The notes under the pieces: model-generated
The model's database searches: none
Seen by the model: only the letters and a program-made list of their open reading frames with translations
What the model was told of the DNA's origin: nothing
Part shown: positions 40,812 through 48,550 of the stretch, in pieces
How the letters are laid out: every line of letters starts with the position of its first letter
Position numbering within the stretch: position 1 is the stretch's first letter
Assembly: GCF_042688385.1 (NCBI RefSeq)
Contig: NZ_JBHUPY010000003.1
Span: 1 to 64,000 of the forward strand
Direction: 5' to 3'
Length of the DNA stretch: 64,000 nucleotides
DNA from: Herpetosiphon sp042688385
Lineage (GTDB): Bacteria > Chloroflexota > Chloroflexia > Chloroflexales > Herpetosiphonaceae
Program-made: the position numbers and the translations under genes

Positions 40812-41731
40812 GAATCCAGCCTCACTCGCACAGGATGTTCGATCAACTCGGTTAGTTCGAGCACAATCTCGCGATGCCACGCCCAATCGTTGCGTAGCTG
40901 GGCGACAATCAAATCAGTTAAGTTCATGTGCAGCCAATAGCAGCGTAAACGCTTTTCAAGATTAGCGGGAATTATATCGTACTGTTGGGCAAATTTAAGC
41001 CATGGTTGTAAATAGATAGTGCTTTGCCCATAACAGCTTTGTTGAGCAAGATCGTATACCCAATCGCCATAGCCAAATTCGGCCCAATCGAGCACAGCCA
41101 CAATCGCTTGCTGCTGGCAAAGCACATTATCAAAGCCAAAATCGCGATGGATTAATGAGCGTTCGGTGGTGATTGTGCTGAGCAACCGTTCCATGACGCG
41201 ATAGCCTTGACGCAATAAGGCTCCGGTCTGGTCTTGGCGCTCGATCCAATCGTGCCAATCGTAATCAAACTTATAATTGCCAAGATCTAAAATTTCTTCG
41301 GCCCATGTTTGGTAGCGGCCTTGGCCTTGGCTGTTGGCCAAACCCCAACCAGTGCTTGGGCCAAGGTCTTGTTGATGCAGCTGGTGCAGTGTTTGAAACA
41401 GGTGCGGCTGGATTTGGCTGAGTTGTTGTGGCTCAAGCGCTGAGATGGTTTGGCCTGCGATGAATGGACTAATCGCGTAGACCCAGCCATCGGCAAATTG
41501 CTGATGCGCCAGGATTGGCGGAATTGGCACATGTTGGGCCCAATGCTGGGCGGCGTAGGCATCTTTTAAAAAATCTTGGTAGTGCTTGCTGATGCGCACG
41601 ACATAAGTTTGGGCATTGTGTTCAAATTGGTAGGCTTGGGCAAACCAACCAGCGCCGATAAAGCTGATGTGTTCGAGCTGAAAGCCCGAATCGGCTTCGA
41701 TTGCTTGGCGTAACAGGTGAGTAAGCTGCAT
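40808..41731 (-). CDS. aminoglycoside-phosphotransferase-family kinase
   Basis: 307 residues with the APH fold: an N-lobe I-G-A-G-W-F-A-Q-A-Y-Q-F, V-V-R-I-S-K, the catalytic loop L-I-H-R-D-F-G-F-D-N-V-L and the metal motif A-V-L-D-W-A-E-F-G-Y-G-D. The family phosphorylates small molecules, including aminoglycosides, homoserine and macrolides; the substrate is unknown and drug resistance should not be assumed. GAGGAT lies before ATG 41731. It is the first gene of a two-gene operon with the M28-like peptidase. Confidence 0.88.
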   Translation of the reverse strand: MQLTHLLRQAIEADSGFQLEHISFIGAGWFAQAYQFEHNAQTYVVRISKHYQDFLKDAYAAQHWAQHVPIPPILAHQQFADGWVYAISPFIAGQTISALEPQQLSQIQPHLFQTLHQLHQQDLGPSTGWGLANSQGQGRYQTWAEEILDLGNYKFDYDWHDWIERQDQTGALLRQGYRVMERLLSTITTERSLIHRDFGFDNVLCQQQAIVAVLDWAEFGYGDWVYDLAQQSCYGQSTIYLQPWLKFAQQYDIIPANLEKRLRCYWLHMNLTDLIVAQLRNDWAWHREIVLELTELIEHPVRVRLDS

Positions 41732-41779
41732 CAAACATCCTCACACAGACACTATTCCACCAGCATTGTACCCCGAAGT

Positions 41780-42285
41780 GCTTAATCCACGAAGGACACG
41801 AAGGGTTGAAACCGCGAAGAGCGCGAAGGACGCGAAGAACGTCACGCTCCATGGGGAGAGTATATCCCTTCATCCTTCATCCCTCATCCTTCATCCTTGC
41901 CGTTGGCCACAGATTGGCACAGATTGCTTTGATTAGGTTCGTGCATTCCCAATAGCCAAAAGCCATCATTGTTCTGCGCCGTTGCGTTAATAATTAATAT
42001 ATAAGGATAGGAAAGGATGGAAACCGCGAAGAGCGCAAAGAACGCGAAGGTTTCGTTTTTTTAGCCACAGATTTTTATGATTATTTTATATCCTTTGCGC
42101 TCTGACTTTTGACTTCTGACTTCTACATTTTGCATTCATCCTTCATCTTGCATTCATCCTTCATCCTTCATCCTTCATCCTTTGGTTCTCTGCGCCGCTG
42201 CGTTAAATGTTGCCTTTTGCCTTTTGCCTTTTGCCTTCTGACTTCATCTCTCATCCTTCATCCTTTCTTCCTCCCCCAATGCTAG
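41780..42285. repeat. STRR-filled intergenic region
   Basis: No gene is seen between 41732 and 42387. Tracts include the 9-mer series GAAGAGCGC/GAAGGACGC (about 41805-41845, 42030-42050), CATCCTT heptamers (about 41870-41900, 42128-42182, 42245-42270), TTCTGAC/TTTTGAC (about 42100-42125), TTTTGCC (about 42213-42240), and CTCTGCGCCGCTGCGTTAA-type units. Confidence 0.8.
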
Positions 42286-42387
42286 TTATGGGGGTGGACT
42301 AGCGATTGATTGCATTGAGGCCTACTTACCAGCATACTTGAGTGCTAGAATTATTAAAATTGCGCTGGTTTAGGTGAGGAGCAATCG

Positions 42388-43548
42388 GTGCAACGCAACC
42401 TTGGGTTTGGGCTATTGGGGATGCTGCTGTGGCTGGTTGGGTTGGCAGTATGTGGCGGCCTGTTTGGCTGGAATTTGGCTTGGCTCAAGGAGTGGCAATG
42501 GCTAGCTGAGCAAACTGGCTGGCGTTTTTGGCTAGCCCAAGTGATTTTTCGGGCGCTCTTGTTTTTGCCATTGGTGCTAGGATTGTTGTTATTGCTGCAT
42601 CCTTTATGGCTTGGGCGGCGCTTATTGCCAACACCCAAGTCTGATTCAACTGTAATTGCTGCCCCGTTGGCCCACGAAACGCTCAATCGGCGACGTTTTA
42701 TGATCGAGGCGGGCTTGCTTGGTGGTTTGGTTGGCTATAGCAGCATGATCGAGCCATTCAACCCCGAAATTGTAGAGCTTGAGCTGCCAATCGCCAATTT
42801 GCCAAGCCGCTTCGAGGGCTTTAAAATTGTCCAATTGAGCGATTTGCATGTGTGTGCTTACACTCCCGCCGATGATGTGGCCCGCGCTGTGGCCTTGATT
42901 AATCGGCTTGATGCAGATATTGTGACGATTACTGGCGATTTTGTTGATCGCCATGCCAAATTTGCCGATGATGCGACGATTCCGTTACGCCAATTACAAG
43001 CCCGCGAAGGCATTTTTTCGGTGCTCGGCAACCACGATTATTATACTGGCGATATTGAGCGCATGATTTGGGCAATTAAACGCGCTGATTTGGGCTTGTT
43101 GATCAATCAGCAAACCGTGATTCGGCGTGGCGCTGAGCGCCTAAATCTGGTTGGCTTGGACGATCCCAAGCATAATGATGGCAATGGCTGGAGCCATGGC
43201 AATATTGATTTGGCGCGGGCGTTTGCCAACCTGCATGCTAGCGATCCATGCATCACATTGTTGCATAATCCGATTTTTGCGCCGAGCGTGATTAGTGCTT
43301 ATGCGCCGCAACTTGTGCTTTCTGGCCACACCCATGGCGGCCAGATTTGGGTGCCGATCTTGACTGAACAAGCGGTGCGTTCGCGCGATCGCTTTGTGGA
43401 GGGCCGCTATCAACTTGCCACCAGCCAGATCTATGTTAATCGTGGTTGGGGCTTTACTGGCCCGCCGTTGCGTTTTGCCAAACGCCCAGAAATTAGCGTA
43501 ATTCGGTTGACGAGGGATCAGGGGTCAGGGTTTAGGGATCGGGGATAG
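42388..43548 (+). CDS. membrane metallophosphoesterase
   Basis: 386 residues. Two N-terminal membrane helices (about 5-28 and 48-75) are followed by R-R-R-F-M-I-E-A-G-L-L-G-G and a calcineurin-like domain with Q-L-S-D-L-H-V, T-G-D-F-V-D-R, G-N-H-D-Y-Y, and S-G-H-T-H-G-G-Q, the full set of dimetal ligands. Relatives include YaeI-type phosphodiesterases. GTG 42388 is preceded by GAGGAG at six bases. The last 13 residues (L-T-R-D-Q-G-S-G-F-R-D-R-G) are encoded by the intergenic repeat GGATCAGGGGTCAGGG, so the C-terminus has been replaced or extended by repeat DNA. Confidence 0.9.
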   Translation: MQRNLGFGLLGMLLWLVGLAVCGGLFGWNLAWLKEWQWLAEQTGWRFWLAQVIFRALLFLPLVLGLLLLLHPLWLGRRLLPTPKSDSTVIAAPLAHETLNRRRFMIEAGLLGGLVGYSSMIEPFNPEIVELELPIANLPSRFEGFKIVQLSDLHVCAYTPADDVARAVALINRLDADIVTITGDFVDRHAKFADDATIPLRQLQAREGIFSVLGNHDYYTGDIERMIWAIKRADLGLLINQQTVIRRGAERLNLVGLDDPKHNDGNGWSHGNIDLARAFANLHASDPCITLLHNPIFAPSVISAYAPQLVLSGHTHGGQIWVPILTEQAVRSRDRFVEGRYQLATSQIYVNRGWGFTGPPLRFAKRPEISVIRLTRDQGSGFRDRG

Positions 43549-43585
43549 TTTTTAGAATCAGATTGGATAATTTAGGAAGCAGATA

Positions 43586-44848
43586 GTGGCAACAATTATT
43601 CCTCTGATGCGCCATGTTGGGCGCTGGGTAGGCTTGGCCTTGGCGATTGGGCTAGCTGCTGGTTTGGCAAGTGCGCTTTTTCTCGTTAGTTTAGCGTGGG
43701 TAACTCAGCTGCAAACCACCAATTGGTGGCTGTTGCTTTGTTTGCCGTTGCTTGGTGGCTTGGTGGCTTGGCTCTATCAGCGTTTTGGCCAGCGCGTGGC
43801 AGCTGGCAATAACCTAATCATCGAACAATTGCATAACCCTGACGCAGCGGGAATTCCCTTGCGGATGGCTCCGTTGGTATTGCTTGGAACCTTGCTGACC
43901 CATCTTGGTGGTGGCTCTGCTGGCCGAGAAGGCACTGCGGTGCAAATGGGTGCAAGTTTGGCAGCGCAGCTTGGCCGCTGCTGGCGTTTGCCGCAGGCTG
44001 AATTGCGTTTAGTGCTGATGATGGGTATGAGTGCTGGCTTTGGGAGCGTGTTTGGCACCCCGATTGCCGGCACGATCTTCGCGCTGGAGGTGCTTGCATT
44101 TGGAGTTTTGCGCTATGAAGCAGTATTGCCATGTTTGGCGGCGGCCTTGGTAGGCGATGGCGTGGTGCGTTGGCTGAATATTGTGCATAGCCATTATCAG
44201 GTTGCTAGCGTGCCCGATCTTGGTTCGATTTGGGCTTGGTTGCTTGGGGCGGGAATTTGCTTTGGGCTTGTTAGCAGAGCGTTTGTGATCTGGATTGAAC
44301 TGGTGCAGAGTAGGTCGCGGCGTTGGCTACCCAACCCAATTCTGCGGGCAATGCTTGGCGGCTTAGTGATTGTAATTATAAGTTTTTTGCTGAATACTCG
44401 TGATTACAATGGATTGAGTTTGCCTTTGCTGGCCCAAGCATTTGAGCTACAAGGCGTTGTACCATGGGCTTTTGCGATTAAGTTATTGTTAACTGGTTTG
44501 ACGTTGGGTGTGGGCTTCAAAGGTGGTGAAGTAACGCCATTGTTTGTGATTGGCGCGACGCTTGGCTCGGCATTGGCTCAGCTTTTTGGTTTGCCAAGCG
44601 ATCTGCTGGCAGCTTTGGGCTTGATTGCGGTCTTTGCTGGGGCAGCGAATACGCCGATTGCTTGTGTTTTGATGGGGATTGAATTGTTTGGCTCGGCGTT
44701 GCTCGTGCCATTGATGCTGACAACCGTGATTGCCTACACAATTTCGGGCCATCGCGGAATCTATGCGGCCCAACGAGTTGGCTGGGCGAAACGGCATAAT
44801 TTGGCGGAGCATACTGGTAAGCGGCTTGATGAGTTGGAGGCTGATTAA
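43586..44848 (+). CDS. ClC-type chloride channel/transporter
   Basis: 420 residues with about ten to twelve helices. The G-G-G-S-A-G-R-E-G-T motif (G-x-x-x-G-R-E-G-P type), G-S-V-F-G-T-P-I-A-G, and V-G-F-K-G-G-E-V-T-P-L-F identify a ClC protein. It is short for a ClC and lacks CBS domains. The gating and proton glutamates cannot be assigned with certainty, so channel versus exchanger is open. AGGAAG precedes the GTG start by seven bases. A hairpin terminator follows the stop. Confidence 0.9.
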   Translation: MATIIPLMRHVGRWVGLALAIGLAAGLASALFLVSLAWVTQLQTTNWWLLLCLPLLGGLVAWLYQRFGQRVAAGNNLIIEQLHNPDAAGIPLRMAPLVLLGTLLTHLGGGSAGREGTAVQMGASLAAQLGRCWRLPQAELRLVLMMGMSAGFGSVFGTPIAGTIFALEVLAFGVLRYEAVLPCLAAALVGDGVVRWLNIVHSHYQVASVPDLGSIWAWLLGAGICFGLVSRAFVIWIELVQSRSRRWLPNPILRAMLGGLVIVIISFLLNTRDYNGLSLPLLAQAFELQGVVPWAFAIKLLLTGLTLGVGFKGGEVTPLFVIGATLGSALAQLFGLPSDLLAALGLIAVFAGAANTPIACVLMGIELFGSALLVPLMLTTVIAYTISGHRGIYAAQRVGWAKRHNLAEHTGKRLDELEAD

Positions 44849-44854
44849 ATGCGA

Positions 44855-44886
44855 GAGGCCCGAACTCTAGCCTAGTGTCGGGCCTC
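44855..44886. terminator. hairpin after the ClC gene
   Basis: GAGGCCCGA (44855-44863) and TCGGGCCTC (44878-44886) form a perfect 9-bp stem. The tail ATTGTTGCT is only moderately T-rich on the plus strand. Confidence 0.65.
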
Positions 44887-44894
44887 ATTGTTGC

Positions 44895-44916
44895 TATTGA
44901 TTTGCACACATCAATA
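44895..44916. other. hairpin at the 3' side of the tRNA-like cluster
   Basis: TATTGAT (44895-44901) and ATCAATA (44910-44916) form a perfect 7-bp stem with an 8-base loop. It lies just downstream, on the minus strand, of the tRNA-like elements and could be their processing or stop signal. Confidence 0.5.
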
Positions 44917-44938
44917 CGTTTAAACTACCACGTCAGTC

Positions 44939-45017
44939 CTAAAAGCGCTGGGTTTTTCCATTAAACTACGGCCCCAAAGTTTGGCGGAGCTGGCTAGATT
45001 CGAACTAGCATCCAGCG
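44939..45017 (-). tRNA. candidate permuted tRNA, 3' half first (anticodon UUU suggested)
   Basis: Read on the minus strand: 3' half CGCTG-GAT-GCTAG-TTCGAAT-CTAGC-CAGCTCC-G-CCA (45017 to 44982), then the 6-base linker AACTTT, then 5' half GGGGCCG-TA with D-arm GTTT-AATGGAA-AAAC, C, CAGCG and loop CTTTTAG (44975 to 44939). CAGCG pairs perfectly with CGCTG. GGGGCCG pairs with CAGCTCC at six of seven positions (one G-U). No 5' half precedes the 3' half, and no matching 3' half follows the 5' half. Leader and trailer also pair (45033-45025 with 44932-44924). The three-base variable loop is abnormally short. A decayed tRNA pair is the alternative. Confidence 0.4.
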
Positions 45018-45097
45018 GTATATGCATGATAGTGCTTGACTTGATGTTCAACAGCGAATACTGAATCTAGAGCGATAATCTGAATTTGAGTGGCTGT

Positions 45098-45172
45098 GTC
45101 AGCGCCTCTGCCAATTGGGCTACCCAGCCGAATGTGGTGGCTGGGGGAGGATTCGAACCTCCACTTTCTAAC
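45098..45172 (-). tRNA. candidate permuted tRNA, 3' half first
   Basis: Read on the minus strand: 3' half GTTAG-AAAGT-GGAGG-TTCGAAT-CCTCC-CCCAGCC-A-CCA (45172 to 45135), the 5-base linker CATTC, then 5' half GGCTGGG-TA, a D-arm with GCC/GGC stem and loop containing the G-G pair, G, CTGAC (45129 to 45098). The acceptor stem pairs at seven of seven, the anticodon stem CTGAC/GTTAG at five of five with one G-U, and the T-arm is perfect. Every part of a canonical tRNA is present except a clear anticodon loop, but in swapped order. Leader and trailer extend the anticodon stem (ACA/TGT, GCC/GGC, ATTCAG/CTGAAT). No U33 is readable, so no anticodon is assigned. Confidence 0.5.
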
Positions 45173-45286
45173 ACACTGTGCCGATTCAGCTTGAGCTTTA
45201 GCCTCAGCTTGCGCTCTTGCGCAGCAGTATTGTAGGCCAGTTTGGAAGTTTGGGCAATCGTGCTTTAGGCTGATCCACGAGCAACG

Positions 45287-45660
45287 AGGGCTTAGGGATC
45301 AGGGGTCAGGGGCTAGATTTGGAAACCGCGAAGGCCACGAAGGGGCTGAAACCACGAAGAGCACGAAGAACGCGAAGATTAAGTTTTTTCGCCACAGATT
45401 GGCACAGATTTTTATGATTATTTTTTATATTCTTCGCGCGCTGATTTTTGATTTTGACCTTTGACTTTTGATTTCTGACTTTTGCATTTATCCCTCATCC
45501 TTCATCCTTCATTCTTATGCGTTAACTTTCTGATCTACGAAGCGCACAAAGAGCACGAAGGCTAAGTTTTTCGCTAGGCATTGCCCAAATTTCACCAATT
45601 AATGTCCGATAACCATTAACCTCTGATCCCTGACCCCTAGCCTCTGACCCCTACTCTATA
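45287..45660. repeat. STRR-filled intergenic region overlapping a gene end
   Basis: Heptamer-like GGATCAG/GGGTCAG (45297-45315 and, inverted, 45618-45652), 9-mer GAAGGCCAC/GAAGAGCAC (45322-45380), a GCCACAGATTGGCACAGATT unit (45391-45410), TTTTGAT/TTCTGAC heptamers (about 45445-45485) and CATCCTT (about 45490-45515). No gene lies between the tRNA-like cluster and 45637. The inverted CTGACCC tract runs into the 3' end of the glycosyltransferase gene. Confidence 0.75.
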
Positions 45661-46782
45661 CAGCTCAAACGTGCGTTGCAACATGGTTTGCACCTCAAAT
45701 TGCTGTTGAATGCATTGGCGGGCAGCTTGGCGACAAGCTTGATTTAATGATTGGTCGCTGAGCATGCGCCCGATGGCTTGAGCTAGTGCGGTGCTTTGGC
45801 CTGGCTCGACCAATAAACCTTGTTGGCCATCGCTGATTGCTTCGCGCGTGCCGTCGGTGCTGCTGGCCACAATCGCCTGCCCACTGGCCATGGCTTCGAG
45901 CAAAGCAAATGATAAGCCTTCGTAGAGCGAAGGTAACACAAACACATCAAGCGCGGCGAGCGCTGCGGGCATATTCCGCTGTTGGCCGACAAAATGAACC
46001 TGATCTGGCTTTGGCAAATGCTGGGCAGCTTGACGTAATTCGTGCTCTAAATCGCCTTCGCCAATTAAGGCTACATGCACATTGGGTTGCTGTTGCCAAA
46101 TTGTTGGCAAGGCCTCGAACAAAATTTGGTGGCCTTTTTGGCGACTCAAGCGGCCAACCACGCCTAAAAGGGGCACATCGTGGGGAATTTGCCAAGCCGC
46201 GCGGGTTGCTGGATTGCGCGGTTGGGGCTGCCAGCGCTGGCTATCGACGGCATTATAAATGGTGTGCAAGCGCCGCTTAGGAAAGCCAAATTGCTCAAGT
46301 AACAACTGGGCATTGCCTTGCGAAACTGCAATTCCAGCGTGCAACGTGGCATATTGCCAGCGCCGATTGAGCAAGCGCAAATGGTGCGAAAGCCAATTGA
46401 AACGCGGAATTGACGTAACTAGCTGGAAGGTGATAATGCGGCGTGGAACGCGGGCCAAGGCTGCACCCAGCACCAATTCAGCGGCTCGGCGTGGCGAGGG
46501 CACGACAAAATGCACAATATCGGGCCGCAATTGGCGAAAAAGTTTGGCTGCTTGGTTAACCGCTTTAAACGATAAGCCATGCTCATGAACTGCATCCAAG
46601 GTGGCGATGCTGGCTCCATGAGCTTTGGCCCGATCGATCAAAGGTTGGGTGGCTGCACGCGGCGGCATCAACAATCCAAGCTCAAAACGCTGTTGATCGG
46701 CATGCATCAACAGCGTTTCTAAATAGCCTTCAGCGCCGCCAAGACCAGTGCTATCGGTAACAAACCATAGCCGTTGTTTCAC
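45637..46782 (-). CDS. family 4 glycosyltransferase
   Basis: 381 residues, GT-B fold. The N-terminal G-G-A-E-G-Y-L glycine loop, V-G-R-L-S-R-Q-K-G-H and the E-x7-E donor motif in P-S-L-Y-E-G-L-S-F-A-L-L-E-A-M-A-S-G identify GT4. It adds a sugar to the glycan made by this operon. GTG 46782 overlaps the methyltransferase stop (GTGA), which excludes the longer frame. The last residues (G-V-R-G) and stop are encoded by the CTGACCC repeat that runs over the gene end. It is the last gene of the seven-gene operon. Confidence 0.9.
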   Translation of the reverse strand: MKQRLWFVTDSTGLGGAEGYLETLLMHADQQRFELGLLMPPRAATQPLIDRAKAHGASIATLDAVHEHGLSFKAVNQAAKLFRQLRPDIVHFVVPSPRRAAELVLGAALARVPRRIITFQLVTSIPRFNWLSHHLRLLNRRWQYATLHAGIAVSQGNAQLLLEQFGFPKRRLHTIYNAVDSQRWQPQPRNPATRAAWQIPHDVPLLGVVGRLSRQKGHQILFEALPTIWQQQPNVHVALIGEGDLEHELRQAAQHLPKPDQVHFVGQQRNMPAALAALDVFVLPSLYEGLSFALLEAMASGQAIVASSTDGTREAISDGQQGLLVEPGQSTALAQAIGRMLSDQSLNQACRQAARQCIQQQFEVQTMLQRTFELYRVGVRG

Positions 46783-47555
46783 GCAGGCACTCGGTAAATT
46801 GCTAAGCGGGTTTGTTGAATGCGATAAATTGGCAGCCGATCGGCTAGCTCGTTGACACAGCGCGTTACGCCAACACACTCAGGATGGGCATCGACCCAGG
46901 TATAATCATCCCAAACCACCACGCCACCAGGCCGTACCAATTTGAGCGCCACTTCGGTATCGGCCTTCACAAAGGGATATGAGTGGTCAGCATCGACCAA
47001 CACCAGATCCATTTGGCCATAATACGGGCTAAAATCAAATGGCTCTAAACCAAGCCAAAGTTGGCTGATTTTGCTGGCTTCAGGGGTGTTGTGAAAATGC
47101 TGGCCTGGCGTGAAAGTTAATTCAAACTGATAGCCGTTGCGCCGCAAATATTCGTTGCGGGTTTTGAGATCAAGATCAAGCGTGTAGATTTTGGTTTCGG
47201 GGCTGCTATGTTGGGCCATCATGCGCGTGGTTGCGCCCATGTAGGTGCCAAATTCAAAAATCGTTTTGGGTTGGCTAATTTGGGTCACGCCCGCCAACGA
47301 CAACAATTCGGCCAAGGGCATTTCCATGGTATCGTCGCGCACAATCGATGCAACTGGCACTTCGATGCTCGCTTGGCGACCTTCGGGAAATAACTCAGGC
47401 AACGAGCGTTGGGTCAGGGTATATTCGGCGTAACGGCCATATTGCTCAAACAAACGTTGGCGCACGGTTTTTTGGTTGCTGGCAACCCGCCAAGCAATGT
47501 AGCGTTGCATAATTGGCTTGGGAATAAATGGCCGCACTCGGCTTTTCCACGACAT
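46779..47555 (-). CDS. class I SAM-dependent methyltransferase
   Basis: 258 residues. The SAM-binding motif I is I-F-E-F-G-T-Y-M-G-A-T-T-R with Y-T-L-D-L-D as motif II, and M-D-L-V-L-V-D-A-D-H-S-Y-P-F-V is typical of Methyltransf_24/cephalosporin-hydroxylase-like enzymes of surface-glycan clusters. It probably O-methylates a sugar of the exported polymer. AAGGA six bases before the ATG; 11 bases separate it from the heptose-kinase-like gene. Confidence 0.88.
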   Translation of the reverse strand: MSWKSRVRPFIPKPIMQRYIAWRVASNQKTVRQRLFEQYGRYAEYTLTQRSLPELFPEGRQASIEVPVASIVRDDTMEMPLAELLSLAGVTQISQPKTIFEFGTYMGATTRMMAQHSSPETKIYTLDLDLKTRNEYLRRNGYQFELTFTPGQHFHNTPEASKISQLWLGLEPFDFSPYYGQMDLVLVDADHSYPFVKADTEVALKLVRPGGVVVWDDYTWVDAHPECVGVTRCVNELADRLPIYRIQQTRLAIYRVPA

Positions 47556-47566
47556 AGCGATTCCTT

Positions 47567-48550
47567 TTACACTGAATAAAGGCTGGTAATTGCTTGCGAT
47601 AATTCGGCCAGATCGACGGTAGCCGTGCCAACTTTGCCGACCACGATGCCCGCCGCGATATTGGCCAATTGCATAGCCTGCTCCAAACTGCTGCCGCTGG
47701 CCAAAGCCAAGGCCAAAATGGCCACGACCGTATCGCCCGCTCCGGTCACATCGTAGACATTGCGAGCATGAGTTGGCAAAAAGACTGGTGCATGCTGGTT
47801 ACGATAGAGCGCCATGCCATCAGCGCTGCGGGTGATAATCACTGCCGCGCCTTGCAACAAATCCAATAATTGATCGGCGGCACGTTGCAGTTGTTCAAGG
47901 CTGTGTAAGCTGAGGCCAGTGACGACCTGGGTTTCTTGCAGGTTGGGTGTAATTACGCTGGCTTGGGCATAGCGTTGATAATTAATTCCCTTGGGATCGA
48001 CGACCACCGGAATGTTGTAACGCCGCGCCTGTTGAATCACATGTTGGCAAACCCGCTCTGTGAGCACGCCCTTGGCATAATCGGAAAGAATGCAGACCTG
48101 ACAATCAGCGAGCTGTTGATCAACCCACGTACACAGCGCTGTTTCACTGGCCGAATCGAGCGCAGTGTTGACCTCGCTATCATAACGCAACATCTGTTGG
48201 TTATGCGCGATAATCCGCGTTTTGAGCGTGGTTGGGCGTTGGGCCTTGATCAAGCCGCTGCTTTCGCCAACGCCAGCTTGTTCGAGCGCCAGTTTGAGCT
48301 GTTGGGCAGCCAGATCGTCGCCAATTACGCCGCCAAGCAGCACTTCTGCATTGAGCGCGGCAATGCTAGCGGCCACGTTGCTGGCTCCACCAGGTCGATA
48401 GCTGCGCGAGCGCACATTGACGATTGGCACTGGAGCTTCGGGCGAAATCCGCGTAACATCGCCCCAAATATATTCATCGAGCATCACATCGCCAACAATT
48501 AAGACTCGTTGTTTGCTTAATTTGGCCAGTGTTGCGGTTAATTCATGCAC
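47567..48550 (-). CDS. heptose-7-phosphate-kinase-like PfkB sugar kinase
   Basis: 327 residues, matching the kinase half of HldE: L-I-V-G-D-V-M-L-D-E-Y-I-W-G, R-I-S-P-E-A-P-V-P-I-V, R-P-G-G-A-S-N-V-A and the PfkB anion-hole motif D-V-T-G-A-G-D-T-V. HldE phosphorylates D-glycero-D-manno-heptose 7-phosphate at C1. The adenylyltransferase domain is missing and no hldB or gmhA gene lies in this operon, so those steps are encoded elsewhere or the substrate differs. The GTG start overlaps the stop of the upstream GT9 gene (GTGCATGA). Confidence 0.88.
   Translation of the reverse strand: MHELTATLAKLSKQRVLIVGDVMLDEYIWGDVTRISPEAPVPIVNVRSRSYRPGGASNVAASIAALNAEVLLGGVIGDDLAAQQLKLALEQAGVGESSGLIKAQRPTTLKTRIIAHNQQMLRYDSEVNTALDSASETALCTWVDQQLADCQVCILSDYAKGVLTERVCQHVIQQARRYNIPVVVDPKGINYQRYAQASVITPNLQETQVVTGLSLHSLEQLQRAADQLLDLLQGAAVIITRSADGMALYRNQHAPVFLPTHARNVYDVTGAGDTVVAILALALASGSSLEQAMQLANIAAGIVVGKVGTATVDLAELSQAITSLYSV

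Noticed and set aside
40808..41731. Antibiotic-resistance gene
   Set aside because: The APH fold is shared by many small-molecule kinases; nothing in the sequence or context shows aminoglycoside specificity.
42100..42285. Possible CRISPR array
   Set aside because: Units are 7-bp tandem repeats without spacers of constant length, and no cas genes are present in the window.
44988..45129. Ordinary tRNA with an intron, using the 5' half at 45129 and the 3' half ending at 44982
   Set aside because: GGCTGGG pairs with CAGCTCC at only three of seven positions, and the anticodon arms do not match, whereas each half pairs well with the neighbour in swapped order.
45061..45240. tmRNA (including permuted tmRNA)
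   Set aside because: The 5' half has a normal D-arm and no tmRNA-type G-G-G-G-x-x-G start, and no tag reading frame or pseudoknots are seen; the tRNA reading fits better.
46259..46588. Plus-strand frame of 109 residues inside the glycosyltransferase gene
   Set aside because: Antisense shadow of a clear GT4 coding region without a ribosome site.
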